From assembly GCF_014197135.1 (NCBI RefSeq), contig NZ_JACIFA010000004.1:62001-126000 (forward strand): a stretch of 64,000 nucleotides of DNA. Reading direction: 5' to 3'. Both the position numbers and the translations under genes were made by a program. This DNA is from Sphingomonas zeae. GTDB taxonomy: Bacteria > Pseudomonadota > Alphaproteobacteria > Sphingomonadales > Sphingomonadaceae. Under the pieces are notes generated by a model that was not told where the DNA came from, did not search any database, and worked only from the letters and a program-made list of their open reading frames with translations. Shown here piece after piece: positions 1 through 9,677 of the stretch (positions within the stretch are counted from its first letter, which is position 1; each line of letters starts with the position of its first letter).

Positions 1-2217
1 GACGAAGATGCGCCCCTTGCGCTTGGCCTTGGTCGCCACCGCGACGAAGCGGTCAGAATCGCCTTGTGCCAGTGCCTTGGCGAAGCGCTCGGCGAAATTC
101 GACACGGCCGGCCATGCCGCATCCGGAGTCAGCGGCACGACGACATGCACGCCCTTGCCCCCCGACAGCATCGCAAAGCTGGTGAGCCCCAGTTCGGCGA
201 GCTGGTCATGGATATGGACGGCGGCGCGCTTCACATCGTAGAAGGTCACCGACGGGTCGGGATCGAGGTCGAAGATCATCCGGTCTGGCTGTTCCAACGT
301 CGCGATGGACGAACCCCAGCCGTGGAACTCGATCGACCCCATCTGGATGCAGGCGCGCAGGCCATCGGCATCCTCGACATAGAGATAGGGCTCGGTGCCG
401 CCGTCCTTTTCCTTGATGGGCACGGAGTGGACATGCGGCCCGAAGCTGCCCGCGTCATGCTTCTGGAAGAAGCACGCCCGCGCCCGACCCTGCGGACAGC
501 GGACCAGACTTACCGGCCGGTGCGCGACCCAGGGCAGCATCAGCGGGGCGACCGTCGCGACATAATCGGCCAGATCGCCCTTGGTCAGCGTGCTGTCGGG
601 GAAGATCACCCGCTCGGGATGGGAGATGGCGACGTCGCTGTCCTTGGCGGGGGGCGCGGGGGCAGGGCGTTCCTCGACCACCTGCTCGGCGGGTTTGTCC
701 TCGCGCAGGCCGATGAAGCTGGGATGGCGGAGCAGGCCGTCGGGTGTCGTCTCGGTAAAGGCGATTTCGGCGACCAGATCGGGGCGCACCCAATGCGCGC
801 CGCGTACCATCGCGCGCGGCGCCTCGACGGGTGCGGTCTTGCGTGCGCGGGCGTCGAGGAGCTGCCGTAGCTCGGCCATGCGGTCTTGGGTGAAGCCGGT
901 GCCGACCTTGCCGACATAGGCCAGCTTGCCGTCGCGATTCACGCCCAGCAGGAGCGACTTCAACCCGCGTCGCGCCTTGTCGGAGGGGAGCCAGCCGACG
1001 ATCACGAATTCCTGCCGCTTCAGGCATTTGATCTTCAACCAGTCGCGACTGCGCGCTGACGGATAGCGGCTGTCGGCGCGTTTGGAGACGACGCCCTCGA
1101 GCCCCTCGGCGCATAGCTTGTCGAACAGCGCCTCACCCGACCCGGTGATATGCTCGGCGAACTGGATCGTCTCGTCGCCCTTGGGGATGATCGCGCGCAG
1201 TCGCTCCTTGCGCTGGACCAGCGGCAGGTCGGTCAGGTCTTCGCCGTCGAGCGATAGCAGGTCGAAGGCGAACAGGCTCATTGGCCGGTCGCTGCCGATC
1301 GCGTCCTTCAGGGTCGAAAAGTCGGGTCGCCCATCCTTGAATGCGACGATCTCGCCGTCGATCAGCGCGGCGGTGACGGGCAGTTCGGCGGCCGCCGCGA
1401 CGATGCCGGGGAATTTCTCGCTCCAGTCCAGCCCGCTGCGGGTGAAGACCTGCGCCTTGCCGCCGCCGACCGCGATCAGCGCGCGATAGCCGTCATATTT
1501 GATCTCGTGCAGCCAGCCATTTCCCGCGGGAACCTGATCGACCAAAGTGCATAGCGCCGGGGGGTGAAACTCCGGTAGCGCGCCCTTCGCCGCCTTTGCC
1601 TTGCGCGGCGGCGCCTTCGCCTTTTTGGCGGGCGCCTTCTTCGCCGGCTTCCCCTCCGCGATCTGCGCCATGGTCCGCCCGGTCGAGACGCTGGTCAGCG
1701 CCTGATCGGTCAGCGTGTCGGTGCCCCCGGCATGGGCATCCGCGACCTTGCGGAGCAGCCAGTTCTCGCGCTTCTCCTTGCCCCTGGGTTTCATGCGGAC
1801 GAGCAGCCATTCGCCCTTCATCCGCTCGCCATCCAGAATGAAATGGAGATGCCCGTCCTCAAGGTCTTTGGCGCTCTTGCCCGCGACCGGCGACCAGGTG
1901 CCGCGATCCCACAGCATCACCGTCCCGCCGCCATATTCGCCCGCCGGAATGGTCCCCTCGAACGTCGCATAGGACAGCGGATGATCCTCGGTCCGCACCG
2001 CCAGCCGCTTTTCGTCGGGGTCCAGGCTCGGCCCGCGCGTGACGGCCCAGCTTTTGAGCACGCCGTCCACTTCCAGCCGGAAATCCCAGTGCAGCCGGGT
2101 GGCGTCATGCTTCTGCACCATGAAGCTGTTGCCCTGGCCGGGCTCGAGCGTGCCCGCCGGCTCGGCGGTGCGGGTGAAGTCGCGCTTGGCGTTATAGCGT
2201 TCGAGCGGGTCAGCCAT
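1..2217 (-). CDS. ligD: ATP-dependent DNA ligase D (LigD), C-terminal end outside the window
   Basis: Multifunctional enzyme of bacterial non-homologous end joining; it processes and seals double-strand breaks with Ku. I translated it from the ATG at 2217-2215; the frame stays open to base 1, giving 739 codons. Domain order is 3'-phosphoesterase (about residues 10-170), an Ala/Lys/Pro linker, the ATP-dependent ligase core with the nucleotidyl motif EIKYDGYR (catalytic Lys240), an OB fold, then the primase/polymerase domain (from about residue 515), as in Pseudomonas LigD. The last visible residues, KGRIFV, belong to the polymerase core, so perhaps 60-100 residues are missing. The start overlaps the ku stop by 8 bases, implying coupled translation. 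Confidence 0.96.
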   Translation of the reverse strand, partial: MADPLERYNAKRDFTRTAEPAGTLEPGQGNSFMVQKHDATRLHWDFRLEVDGVLKSWAVTRGPSLDPDEKRLAVRTEDHPLSYATFEGTIPAGEYGGGTVMLWDRGTWSPVAGKSAKDLEDGHLHFILDGERMKGEWLLVRMKPRGKEKRENWLLRKVADAHAGGTDTLTDQALTSVSTGRTMAQIAEGKPAKKAPAKKAKAPPRKAKAAKGALPEFHPPALCTLVDQVPAGNGWLHEIKYDGYRALIAVGGGKAQVFTRSGLDWSEKFPGIVAAAAELPVTAALIDGEIVAFKDGRPDFSTLKDAIGSDRPMSLFAFDLLSLDGEDLTDLPLVQRKERLRAIIPKGDETIQFAEHITGSGEALFDKLCAEGLEGVVSKRADSRYPSARSRDWLKIKCLKRQEFVIVGWLPSDKARRGLKSLLLGVNRDGKLAYVGKVGTGFTQDRMAELRQLLDARARKTAPVEAPRAMVRGAHWVRPDLVAEIAFTETTPDGLLRHPSFIGLREDKPAEQVVEERPAPAPPAKDSDVAISHPERVIFPDSTLTKGDLADYVATVAPLMLPWVAHRPVSLVRCPQGRARACFFQKHDAGSFGPHVHSVPIKEKDGGTEPYLYVEDADGLRACIQMGSIEFHGWGSSIATLEQPDRMIFDLDPDPSVTFYDVKRAAVHIHDQLAELGLTSFAMLSGGKGVHVVVPLTPDAAWPAVSNFAERFAKALAQGDSDRFVAVATKAKRKGRIFV

Positions 2218-3097
2218 GTTTGCGCGCCGGGGCTTTGCGGGTGGTCTTCTTCGCGGGCGTTTTGCGAGCAGCCTTAACCGGAGCCTTGCGCGAACGGCTG
2301 CGCGTTTCGCCGGTCTCCATCGACTGTTTCAGCGCGGCCATCAGGTCGGCGACATTGCCGCCCGACTTGGACGGCGCGTCATCCTCCTCCTCGATGATCT
2401 TCTTGCCCTTGGCCTTGCGCTTGCGCTCGATCAGGCGGTGCAGCGCCTCGACATAATGATCGTGGAACTGCTTGGGGTCGAAGGGACCGGACTTCTTCTC
2501 GATCAGCGCCTCGGCCAGATCGAGCAATTCGGCATCGGGCTTGGCATCGCCGATGTCGCTGAAATACCCTTGCGCCTTGTTCACCTCATCGGCGTAGCGC
2601 AGCGTCTCCAGGATCAGCCCGCGCCCGCACGGCCGAAGCGAGACGATATATTCGCGGCCCCTGAGCGCCAGCTGGCCCAGCCCGACCTTGCCCGTCCGCT
2701 TCAATGCCTCGCGCAGGACGATAAAGGCTTCCTCGGCCAGGTCGTCGGCGGGGACGACGAAATAGGGGCGTTCATAATAGAGGACGTTGATCTCACTGGC
2801 GTCGACGAAGCGGGTCAGCTCGAGCGTCTTCTTCGACTCCAGCTTGACCGCGTCGATCTCGTCCTGGTCGAGCAGGACATAATCGCCCTTGGCAACCTGG
2901 TAGCCCTTTACGATCTCGTCAGTATCGACCGGGCCAATGTCGTTGACCACCTTTTCGTAATGGATCGGCTTGCCGCTGGGTTCGTGGATCTGCTTGAACT
3001 GGATGGTCGCGCCGCTCTTGGTGGCGGGGTAGAGCTCAACCGGAATCGACACCAGCGCGAGGCGTATCTGACCCTGCCAGTAAGCGCGTGCGGGCAT
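2210..3097 (-). CDS. ku: Non-homologous end-joining protein Ku
   Basis: Homodimeric ring protein that binds broken DNA ends and recruits LigD. The 295-residue protein starts MPARAYWQGQIRLALVSIPV, the usual opening of bacterial Ku, and has the full core barrel (about residues 1-255). A Lys/Arg/Ala-rich tail from about residue 265 is typical of Ku variants that thread on DNA and contact the ligase. It is first in a ku-ligD operon: its TGA at 2212-2210 lies inside the ligD start. The gene is divergent from pdxH, and the roughly 85 bp between them must hold both promoters. Confidence 0.97.
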   Translation of the reverse strand: MPARAYWQGQIRLALVSIPVELYPATKSGATIQFKQIHEPSGKPIHYEKVVNDIGPVDTDEIVKGYQVAKGDYVLLDQDEIDAVKLESKKTLELTRFVDASEINVLYYERPYFVVPADDLAEEAFIVLREALKRTGKVGLGQLALRGREYIVSLRPCGRGLILETLRYADEVNKAQGYFSDIGDAKPDAELLDLAEALIEKKSGPFDPKQFHDHYVEALHRLIERKRKAKGKKIIEEEDDAPSKSGGNVADLMAALKQSMETGETRSRSRKAPVKAARKTPAKKTTRKAPARKHG

Positions 3098-3181
3098 TCG
3101 AAATTTCTCCGTTGCGTTGATGGTCCAATGACGGACTCAGCGTTTCCGTTCCCGACATTGGTTTTCCGATCCCACAGGCGT

Positions 3182-3775
3182 ATGGACGCGCGCATGGCCG
3201 ACGATCCCTTTGCCCTGTTCGACACCTGGTTTGCCGAAGCGCGTCTGAGCGAAATCAACGATTCCAACGCGATGGCACTTGCGACGGTCGATGCGACCGG
3301 ACAGCCCTCGGTCCGCATGGTTCTGTTGAAGGGGCATGATGCCCGCGGATTCGTGTTCTACACCAATCGCGAGAGTCGCAAGGCGCAAGACCTTGGCGAG
3401 GGCAGCAAGGCCGCGCTCCTGTTTCACTGGAAGTCGCTGCGTCGGCAAATCCGGATCGAGGGACCGGTGTCCCGCGTCACCGACGCCGAGTCGGACGCCT
3501 ATTTCGCCAGCCGGCACCGGGATTCGCAACTGGGTGCCTGGGCGTCGGACCAGTCTCGCCCGCTCGACCGTCGCGAGACGTTCGAGGCGCGGTTCGAAGA
3601 GGTGCGCGCCCGGTTCGAGGGCGGCGAAGTGCCGCGTCCGCCGCATTGGGGCGGATACCGCGTGACGCCGCAGCGGATCGAATTCTGGCTGGATCGCGAA
3701 CACCGCCTGCATGAGCGGCGTGTCTTCATCCGCACCGGCGAGGGCGGTTGGGACGAGGGACTGCTGTTCCCGTGA
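3182..3775 (+). CDS. pdxH: Pyridoxamine 5'-phosphate oxidase
   Basis: FMN enzyme that oxidises pyridoxamine/pyridoxine 5'-phosphate to pyridoxal phosphate, the last step of vitamin B6 synthesis and salvage. The 197-residue protein shows family blocks: SVRMVLLKGHDARGFVFYTN (FMN site), FHWKSLRRQIRIEG, RDSQLGAWASDQS, and the C-terminal PHWGGYRVTP and EFWLDREHRLHER for substrate and FMN phosphate. I chose the ATG at 3182; 3194 (MADDPF) fits the family equally well, and an upstream ATG at 3128 would add an atypical leader. The stop overlaps the GTG start of the next gene by 4 bases (GTGA). Confidence 0.95.
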   Translation: MDARMADDPFALFDTWFAEARLSEINDSNAMALATVDATGQPSVRMVLLKGHDARGFVFYTNRESRKAQDLGEGSKAALLFHWKSLRRQIRIEGPVSRVTDAESDAYFASRHRDSQLGAWASDQSRPLDRRETFEARFEEVRARFEGGEVPRPPHWGGYRVTPQRIEFWLDREHRLHERRVFIRTGEGGWDEGLLFP

Positions 3776-4725
3776 CCCAGGACGAACGAAAGAAGGTCAT
3801 TCCGCTCGCCACCAAGGCGGCGCTGGCCAGCGTCGCGATGGCGCTGTTCCTGCTGGCGTTGAAGGGCTTTGCCGCCTGGCGGACGGGATCGGTCGCGATG
3901 CTGGGGTCGCTCGCCGACACCGCGCTCGACCTGCTCGCCAGCCTGGTGACGCTGTACGGCGTCCGGCTGGCGGCCACTCCGGCGGACCATGACCATCGTT
4001 TCGGCCATGGCAAGGCGGAGGCGTTGGCGGCGCTGTTTCAGGTCGCGCTCATCACCGCCTCGGCGGCGGGAATCGCCTGGCGCGCGGTCATGGCGCTGGG
4101 GGCGGACAATCCCACCTCGGACGCGGAGTTCGGCATCGGCATCTCGGTGGTGGCGATCCTGGCGACGATGCTGCTGCTCGCCTATCAGCGCAGCGTCATC
4201 CGCCGCACCGGATCGGTCGCGATCCTGGCGGATAACGTCCATTACCAGTCGGACGTGCTGCTCAACGGATCGGTGATCGTCGCGATGGTGCTGGACCAGT
4301 ATTTCGGCTGGCACGGCGCGGACCCGATCTTCGGCATCGCCATCGCGCTGTGGCTCGCCTGGGGCGCGTTCCAGGCGTCCTCGACCGCGATCGACCAGTT
4401 GATGGACAAGGAATGGTCCGACGACCAGCGCGCCGCGTTCCTGGATGTCGCTGCACGCCAGCCGGGGCTGAAGGGCATTCACGATTTCCGCACGCGCCGT
4501 TCGGGAAGCCACGACTTTGCGCAATTCCATATGGAGGTCGACCGCGACATGACGGTGGCCGCCGCGCATGACGTGGTCGAGGGGGTCGAGCGTGCGCTGC
4601 GCCGTGCCTTTCCCAAGGTCGAAGTTCTGATCCATCTCGATCCCGAAGGCCATGTCGACACCGACAATCCGCTGGTCGAGGCGGACGTGACTCCGCACTG
4701 GTTCGGCAAGCGCGTGGGATATTGA
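3772..4725 (+). CDS. Cation diffusion facilitator metal exporter, FieF type
   Basis: Inner-membrane divalent metal/proton antiporter, probably exporting zinc or iron. The 317 residues give about six membrane segments and a cytoplasmic C-terminal domain (about 215-300). The four metal ligands of E. coli FieF (Asp45, Asp49, His153, Asp157) appear at Asp49, Asp53, His157 and Asp161, a constant shift of four, within SLADTALD and HYQSD. A loop reading DHDHRFGHGKAEAL also matches the family. Start is GTG at 3772, overlapping the pdxH stop; a TTG at 3748 is less likely. Its own stop shares one base with the phzF start, so all three genes look co-translated. The transported metal is inference. Confidence 0.93.
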   Translation: MTQDERKKVIPLATKAALASVAMALFLLALKGFAAWRTGSVAMLGSLADTALDLLASLVTLYGVRLAATPADHDHRFGHGKAEALAALFQVALITASAAGIAWRAVMALGADNPTSDAEFGIGISVVAILATMLLLAYQRSVIRRTGSVAILADNVHYQSDVLLNGSVIVAMVLDQYFGWHGADPIFGIAIALWLAWGAFQASSTAIDQLMDKEWSDDQRAAFLDVAARQPGLKGIHDFRTRRSGSHDFAQFHMEVDRDMTVAAAHDVVEGVERALRRAFPKVEVLIHLDPEGHVDTDNPLVEADVTPHWFGKRVGY

Positions 4726-5528
4726 TGCGCATTCCCTTCACCCAGGTCGACGCTTTTGCCGATGCGGCATTCACGGGAAATCCGGCGGCGGTGATGATGC
4801 TGGGGTCGTGGTTGGACGATGCCACGCTGCTCGCCATCGCGCAGGAGAACAACCTGTCGGAAACCGCCTTTCTCGTTCCGCTGGACGGCGCGGAGGCGGA
4901 TTTCGAGCTGCGTTGGTTCACGCCTGGTGACGAGGTGGAAATGTGCGGCCACGCCACGCTGGCAAGCGGGCATGTCGTGCTGTCGTCCGACACCATGTGT
5001 CAGCGGGTACGGTTCGCGACGCGTCATGCCGGGGTGCTGGAGGTGGCGCGCGACGGGCTGGGTTACAGCATGTCCCTGCCCGAACGCACGCCATCGCCCG
5101 AAGCGCTGCCGGGAATGGTCGAGGCGCTGGGCGTGGACGGCGTGGTGGAAACGCTGCGCCATCCGGCGGGCTATGCCGTGGTCGTCGTGGATGCCGCCCA
5201 GACAGTGCGGGCCTGCACGCCCGACTTCGCCGCGCTGGCCAAGGCCGGGCGCTATGTCGTCATCCTGACCGCGCGGGGCGGGGCGGGGGAGGCCGATGTG
5301 GTCAGTCGCGTCTTCGTGCCCGCCTTTGCCATCGATGAGGACCCGGTGACGGGCGCGGCGCATGCGGTGCTGACGCCATATTGGACGCAGAAGCTGGGCC
5401 GCGATTCCTTCGTGGCGGAGCAAGCGAGTGCGCGCGGCGGGCGGTTGACCTGTCGGCTGGACGGCGACCGCGTGATCCTGCGCGGCGGATGCGTGACGGT
5501 GATCGAGGGGACGTTCCTGCTGCCGTGA
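4725..5528 (+). CDS. PhzF family isomerase/epimerase
   Basis: Member of the PhzF/YddE fold, two similar halves of the diaminopimelate epimerase type. PhzF of phenazine synthesis isomerises DHHA, but most relatives have unknown substrates. The 267 residues contain the general acid/base in NNLSETAFL (Glu46, compare Glu45 of PhzF), the GHATLAS loop, and DEDPVTGAAHAVL in the second half. No phenazine genes are present, so a phenazine role is not supported. It is the last gene of the pdxH/CDF run and ends just before a strong bidirectional hairpin facing smc. Confidence 0.9.
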   Translation: MRIPFTQVDAFADAAFTGNPAAVMMLGSWLDDATLLAIAQENNLSETAFLVPLDGAEADFELRWFTPGDEVEMCGHATLASGHVVLSSDTMCQRVRFATRHAGVLEVARDGLGYSMSLPERTPSPEALPGMVEALGVDGVVETLRHPAGYAVVVVDAAQTVRACTPDFAALAKAGRYVVILTARGGAGEADVVSRVFVPAFAIDEDPVTGAAHAVLTPYWTQKLGRDSFVAEQASARGGRLTCRLDGDRVILRGGCVTVIEGTFLLP

Positions 5529-5535
5529 TACACGC

Positions 5536-5564
5536 ATTCCTCCCCGTCGGAGATGGGGAGGAAT
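5536..5564. terminator. Bidirectional hairpin between convergent phzF and smc
   Basis: Perfect 10-bp inverted repeat: ATTCCTCCCC (5536-5545) and GGGGAGGAAT (5555-5564) with a 9-base loop. It lies in the 39 bases between two converging stop codons. The core CCTCCCC...GGGGAGG recurs downstream of other genes in this window. Confidence 0.7.
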
Positions 5565-5567
5565 TGC

Positions 5568-8500
5568 TCACTCCGCCGCCAGCAATGTCTCCGCCGCCTG
5601 CAAGTCCACCGATACCAGCCGACTGACGCCGCGTTCGATCATCGTCACACCGAACAGCCTGTGCATCCGGCTCATCGTCACGGCGTTATGGGTGACGATA
5701 AGATAGCGCGTATCCGTCTCGCGCGTCATCCGGTCGAGCAGCCCGCAGAAACGATCGATATTGGCGTCGTCCAGCGGAGCGTCGACCTCGTCCAGCACGC
5801 AGATCGGCGCCGGGTTGGTCAGGAACAACCCGAAGATCAGCGCCACCGCGGTCAGCGCCTGTTCGCCTCCCGACAACAGCGTCAGCGACTGAAGGCGCTT
5901 GCCCGGCGGTTGCGCCATGATCTCTAGGCCCGCCTCCAGCGGATCGTCCGAATCGATCAGCGCCAGATGCGCAGAGCCGCCGTCGAACAGCGTCGCGAAC
6001 AGCGTCTGGAAATGCCCGTTCACCGCCTCGAACGCCTCCAACAGCCGCTGCCGCCCCTCGCGGTTGAGCAGCCCGATCGAGCTGCGCAGCCGCGCGACCG
6101 CCTGGACCAGATCCTCGCGCTCGGCCGCACTGGCCGCGCCGCTCGCTTCCAGTTCGGTGAGTTCCTGTTCGGCGACCAGATTGACCGGGCCGATGCGTTC
6201 GCGGTCGGCGGACAGCTTGTCATGCGCGGCAGCCTCGGCCTGGGGCGAGCCGACGCTGGCGCTGTAGAAGGCCAGCTTCTCGGGGAGCACCGGCGCGGGG
6301 CAGGCGAAGCGTTCGCCCGACACGCGGCCCAGCTCGACCCGGCGGAGTTCGTGATTTTCGACCCGCGCCAGCGCCCCCGCGCGGGCCTCGCGCGCCGCCG
6401 AGAGCAGCGCATGGGTTTCGGCATGGGCCGCCTCGATGGCGCGCAGCGCGCGTTCGGCGTCGGCCTCCGCGATCTGGGTGCGTTCCGCCTCGGCCTTGGC
6501 GGCGTCATGCGCGGCGGCGAGTTTGGCGATCTCGTCGGCCAGTAACGTCGGCTGGTCGGCGAGCGCGGCGGCGTCACGGTCGAGCGTCGCGGCGCGGTCG
6601 TCCATCTCGGCGATCCGGCCCGCCGCTTGCCCCGCGCGCTGATCCCAGCCCTGCGCCTCCGCGATCGCCGCGGACAGGCGGTCGCGGGTCTGGGTCAGGC
6701 TGCGCTCCAGCGTCGTCCGCTCCGATCGCGCCAGCGCCACCGCCGAGCGCGCCAGTTGCGTCTCCTGCTGGAGCCGCGCCGTTTCCGCCGCGCTGGCCGT
6801 GCCGTCGGGCAGTCCGGCCAGCGTCGCCTGGGCGCGGTCGCATTCAGCCAGCGCCTCGTCCATCTCGGCGGCGATCCGTTCGGCGCGGGTGGCGAGGTCG
6901 GTGCGCTGCGCGGAAAGCCGCTCGATCACCGCCTGCGCCCGGTCCTCGGCGCGCTGGGCATTGCGCAGAGCCGCCTCGGCGGTGGCATGGAGGTTGCGCG
7001 CGCTGGCGGCGGCGGCGCGGGCGCGGGCGATCCGATCCTCGATGGCGGCGCGTGCTTCGGTGGCAGTCTGCACCGCAGCCTCGGCCGCCGGACGTTCGGC
7101 CTCCAGCGCGGCGAGGCGGTTGCGCCGCTCCATCCGCTCGGCCGCCGCCGCGCCGCCGCCCTCGCCGATATAGCCGTCCCAGCGCCGCAGCCGCCCCTCG
7201 CGCGTCACCAGCCGCTGCCCGACGCTGAGCTGCTGGCCCGAATCCGCCTCGACCAGGAAGATCTGTGACAGCCGCCGGGCGAGCGTCGGCGGCGCCTTGA
7301 TCCGCTCGCCCAGCCGCAACGTGCCCACCGGCGCGGCGGGGTCGTCCGGGGCTATGGGCGAGCCATGCCAGTCGACCAAGGGCGTCTCCAGTTCGTCGCC
7401 TAGGGCTGCGGCCAGAGCACGCTCGAATCCCGGTTCGGCCTGCACTTCGTCGAGCAGCCGGTCGCCGCCCTTGCTCGCGGTCGCGCGGGTCAGCGTCGCC
7501 GCCTCGGCTTCCAGCGCGGCGAGCGAGGCGATGGCGCGGGCGCGCGCCGCCTCGGCCGAGTCGCGTTCGGCGGCGGCGGTCAACTCGCTTTCCTCGGCCC
7601 AGCCCAACGCCGCGCGCGCCTTGTCGGCATCGACCCTGGCGGCGGCCTGCGCCGCAACCGCGGCTTCGCGCGCCGCTTCCTGCTCGGCCATGTCGGGCAG
7701 CGCCTCGATCGCCGAGGCGACGGCGCGGGCATCGCGTTCGGCACGGGCATGGCGCGCGCGGGCGGCGGTCAGCGCGGCCTCGGCGATGCGCCGCTCGGCG
7801 GCTTCCGCAGCCTGGGCCGACAGCGCGCGGGCGAGCGCCACTTCGGCGTTGCGGTTCTTCGTCTCGGCCTCGGCCAGCAGGGCGTCGAGCCGGGGCATCG
7901 CCTGCACCGCATGGGCGATGCGCGCCTCCAGATCCTCGCGCTCCTCGGCCAGCCGCCGGATCGCCGCCGCCGCGTCATGCGCCAGCGCATCCTCGCGCGC
8001 GCGGTCCTCATCGATCCGGGTGCGCGCGGCGGCCAGTTCCTCGATCCGCCGTTGCAGCCCATGGCGGCGGTCGCGGGTGCGCGACAGGGCATGGCCCGCC
8101 TCGCTCAGCGTATCGCGCGCGGCGAGCGAGGCGGCGCGGGTCCGCGCGGCGCGGGCAACCGCTTGTTCCTGCGCGGCGGCGGCTTCGCATTCGGCGGCGG
8201 TGGTTTCGGTGACGCGGCGCTCGGCGGCCTCGGCCTCGATCTTGGCCGCGCCCGCCGCCTCGGCCGCGTCGCGCCAGCGGGCGAAGATCATCCGCGCCTC
8301 GGCCACGCGGATTTGCTCGGAAATCAAGCGGTAGCGCTCCGCCGCCCGCGCCTGTCGCCGCAGCGTGGCGATGCGCGCATCCTGGTCGGCGATCGCTTCG
8401 TCCAGCCGGGTCAGGTTCGTCTCGGTCGCGCGCAGCTTGGCTTCGGCATCGCGGCGGCGGACATGTAGGCCCGCGATCCCGGCTGCCTCCTCCAGCATCG

Positions 8501-8954
8501 CGCGACGCTCGGCGGGCTTGGCGGCGATGACCGCGCCGATCCGGTTCTGGCTGACCAGGGCTGGCGAGTGCGCGCCGGTCGCGGCATCGGCGAAGAGGAG
8601 GGCCACGTCCTTGGCGCGCACGTCGCGCCCGTCGATCCGGTAGGCCGAGCCCGCGCCCCGCTCGATCCGGCGGACGATCTCGGTCTCCTCACCCTCGCGC
8701 TCGGCCAGGATCGTGACCTCGGCGAAATCGCGTGGCGGGCGGGTGGCGGTGCCCGCGAAGATCACGTCTTCCATGCCGGCGCCGCGCATCGACCGCGCGC
8801 TATTCTCGCCCATCGTCCAGCGCAGCGCTTCGAGCAGGTTCGACTTGCCACAGCCATTCGGCCCGACAACGCCGGTCAGCCCCGGTTCGATGACCAGATC
8901 GGCCGGATCGACGAAGCTCTTGAAACCCGAAATGCGAAGCCGCTTGATCTGCAC
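5568..8954 (-). CDS. smc: Chromosome segregation protein SMC
   Basis: Structural maintenance of chromosomes ATPase; with ScpA/ScpB it loads on DNA and compacts and separates sister chromosomes. It has 1128 residues, normal for the family. The N-terminal head starts MQIKRLRISGFKSFVD with Walker A GPNGCGKSN (31-39). Two long Ala/Glu/Arg-rich coiled coils flank a hinge at about 490-620, which contains GDRLLDEVQAEPGFERALAA. The C-terminal head has signature LSGGEQ (about 1027) and Walker B VLDEVDAPLDD. scpA and scpB are not in the window. It is a single gene, convergent with phzF. Confidence 0.97.
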   Translation of the reverse strand: MQIKRLRISGFKSFVDPADLVIEPGLTGVVGPNGCGKSNLLEALRWTMGENSARSMRGAGMEDVIFAGTATRPPRDFAEVTILAEREGEETEIVRRIERGAGSAYRIDGRDVRAKDVALLFADAATGAHSPALVSQNRIGAVIAAKPAERRAMLEEAAGIAGLHVRRRDAEAKLRATETNLTRLDEAIADQDARIATLRRQARAAERYRLISEQIRVAEARMIFARWRDAAEAAGAAKIEAEAAERRVTETTAAECEAAAAQEQAVARAARTRAASLAARDTLSEAGHALSRTRDRRHGLQRRIEELAAARTRIDEDRAREDALAHDAAAAIRRLAEEREDLEARIAHAVQAMPRLDALLAEAETKNRNAEVALARALSAQAAEAAERRIAEAALTAARARHARAERDARAVASAIEALPDMAEQEAAREAAVAAQAAARVDADKARAALGWAEESELTAAAERDSAEAARARAIASLAALEAEAATLTRATASKGGDRLLDEVQAEPGFERALAAALGDELETPLVDWHGSPIAPDDPAAPVGTLRLGERIKAPPTLARRLSQIFLVEADSGQQLSVGQRLVTREGRLRRWDGYIGEGGGAAAAERMERRNRLAALEAERPAAEAAVQTATEARAAIEDRIARARAAAASARNLHATAEAALRNAQRAEDRAQAVIERLSAQRTDLATRAERIAAEMDEALAECDRAQATLAGLPDGTASAAETARLQQETQLARSAVALARSERTTLERSLTQTRDRLSAAIAEAQGWDQRAGQAAGRIAEMDDRAATLDRDAAALADQPTLLADEIAKLAAAHDAAKAEAERTQIAEADAERALRAIEAAHAETHALLSAAREARAGALARVENHELRRVELGRVSGERFACPAPVLPEKLAFYSASVGSPQAEAAAHDKLSADRERIGPVNLVAEQELTELEASGAASAAEREDLVQAVARLRSSIGLLNREGRQRLLEAFEAVNGHFQTLFATLFDGGSAHLALIDSDDPLEAGLEIMAQPPGKRLQSLTLLSGGEQALTAVALIFGLFLTNPAPICVLDEVDAPLDDANIDRFCGLLDRMTRETDTRYLIVTHNAVTMSRMHRLFGVTMIERGVSRLVSVDLQAAETLLAAE

Positions 8955-9105
8955 GGACCCGGTCGCTGCTCCCCCGATACGCTGTGGTTAACCGATAGCG
9001 AATGGGTGGGTATTGTCGAGGGGGGTGAGCTATCAGAGCGCGGCATTGTGATATGGCGGCTTCCGCTCGCTTGCGGTCATTCCAAATTTGCTCAAAGATG
9101 TATCA

Positions 9106-9576
9106 ATGCGCAGCTCTTGCCTTACCATCGCTATCCTACTGCTTGTCGGATGCAATGCCGAAAAGCCAGAGTTCAACCAGTTTTCAAGGGCGCAATCCGC
9201 ATCCGGTTTCGGTGCAACGAATACATGGCACATTGATCCAGCACTAAACACCGCAAATATACAGAAAATGCGCGATAGAGCCTATCATTTTTGCCGTGAT
9301 ATTAAAAATGACGATCGAATCTGCTATGTTGACCAAAATCGATCCATTTTTGGCTATTCCAATTCTTTCAGCTTGGTTCAAATGTTTCGAGAGGAAAAGC
9401 CGCCAATTGAAGGGTTTGTTGCAGCTCATCAGCGAAACAAAGAGGCTTTTCAACGTATTCGCAATTATTGTGAAGGTGTTTATAGAGATCAGGGATCAGC
9501 TGATGCCCGCGGCTTAGGCCCATGCATGGCGGCCGGCATGGGATCAGATTATTTTGGTATCGTCCCGGTTCCCTAG
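9106..9576 (+). CDS. Hypothetical lipoprotein in an AT-rich stretch
   Basis: I do not recognise the family. From ATG 9106 the protein is 156 residues: a short signal peptide ending in lipobox LLVGC (acylated Cys16), then a soluble part with four more cysteines (in HFCRDIK, RICYV, NYCEGV and GPCMAAG), which could form two disulfides in the periplasm. In-frame TTG 9088 would add six residues and spoil the signal peptide. Base composition is unusual: 46 of 120 bases are G or C at 9241-9360, far below the neighbours, with AT-ending codons. That suggests recent acquisition or weak selection. No clear Shine-Dalgarno sequence is visible. Confidence 0.7.
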   Translation: MRSSCLTIAILLLVGCNAEKPEFNQFSRAQSASGFGATNTWHIDPALNTANIQKMRDRAYHFCRDIKNDDRICYVDQNRSIFGYSNSFSLVQMFREEKPPIEGFVAAHQRNKEAFQRIRNYCEGVYRDQGSADARGLGPCMAAGMGSDYFGIVPVP

Positions 9577-9677
9577 GGGCAGCGCCTCGATCAGCAGCGC
9601 TTGCTGCAATGATTGACGGTCAGTCGCGTCTCCTCGCGCCCAGTTGCGGACGAATCCATCATTGCTAGTCTATACGG

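Noticed and set aside
4725..5528. phzF as evidence of a phenazine pathway
   Set aside because: No phzA/B/D/E/G genes are near, and PhzF-fold proteins are widespread with other substrates.
3087..9095. Similar 22-base strings near 3087-3108 and 9070-9091 (TGCGGxCATTCxAAATTT)
   Set aside because: About 18 of 22 bases match, but one copy overlaps the ku start codon and there is no further similarity. I take it as chance.
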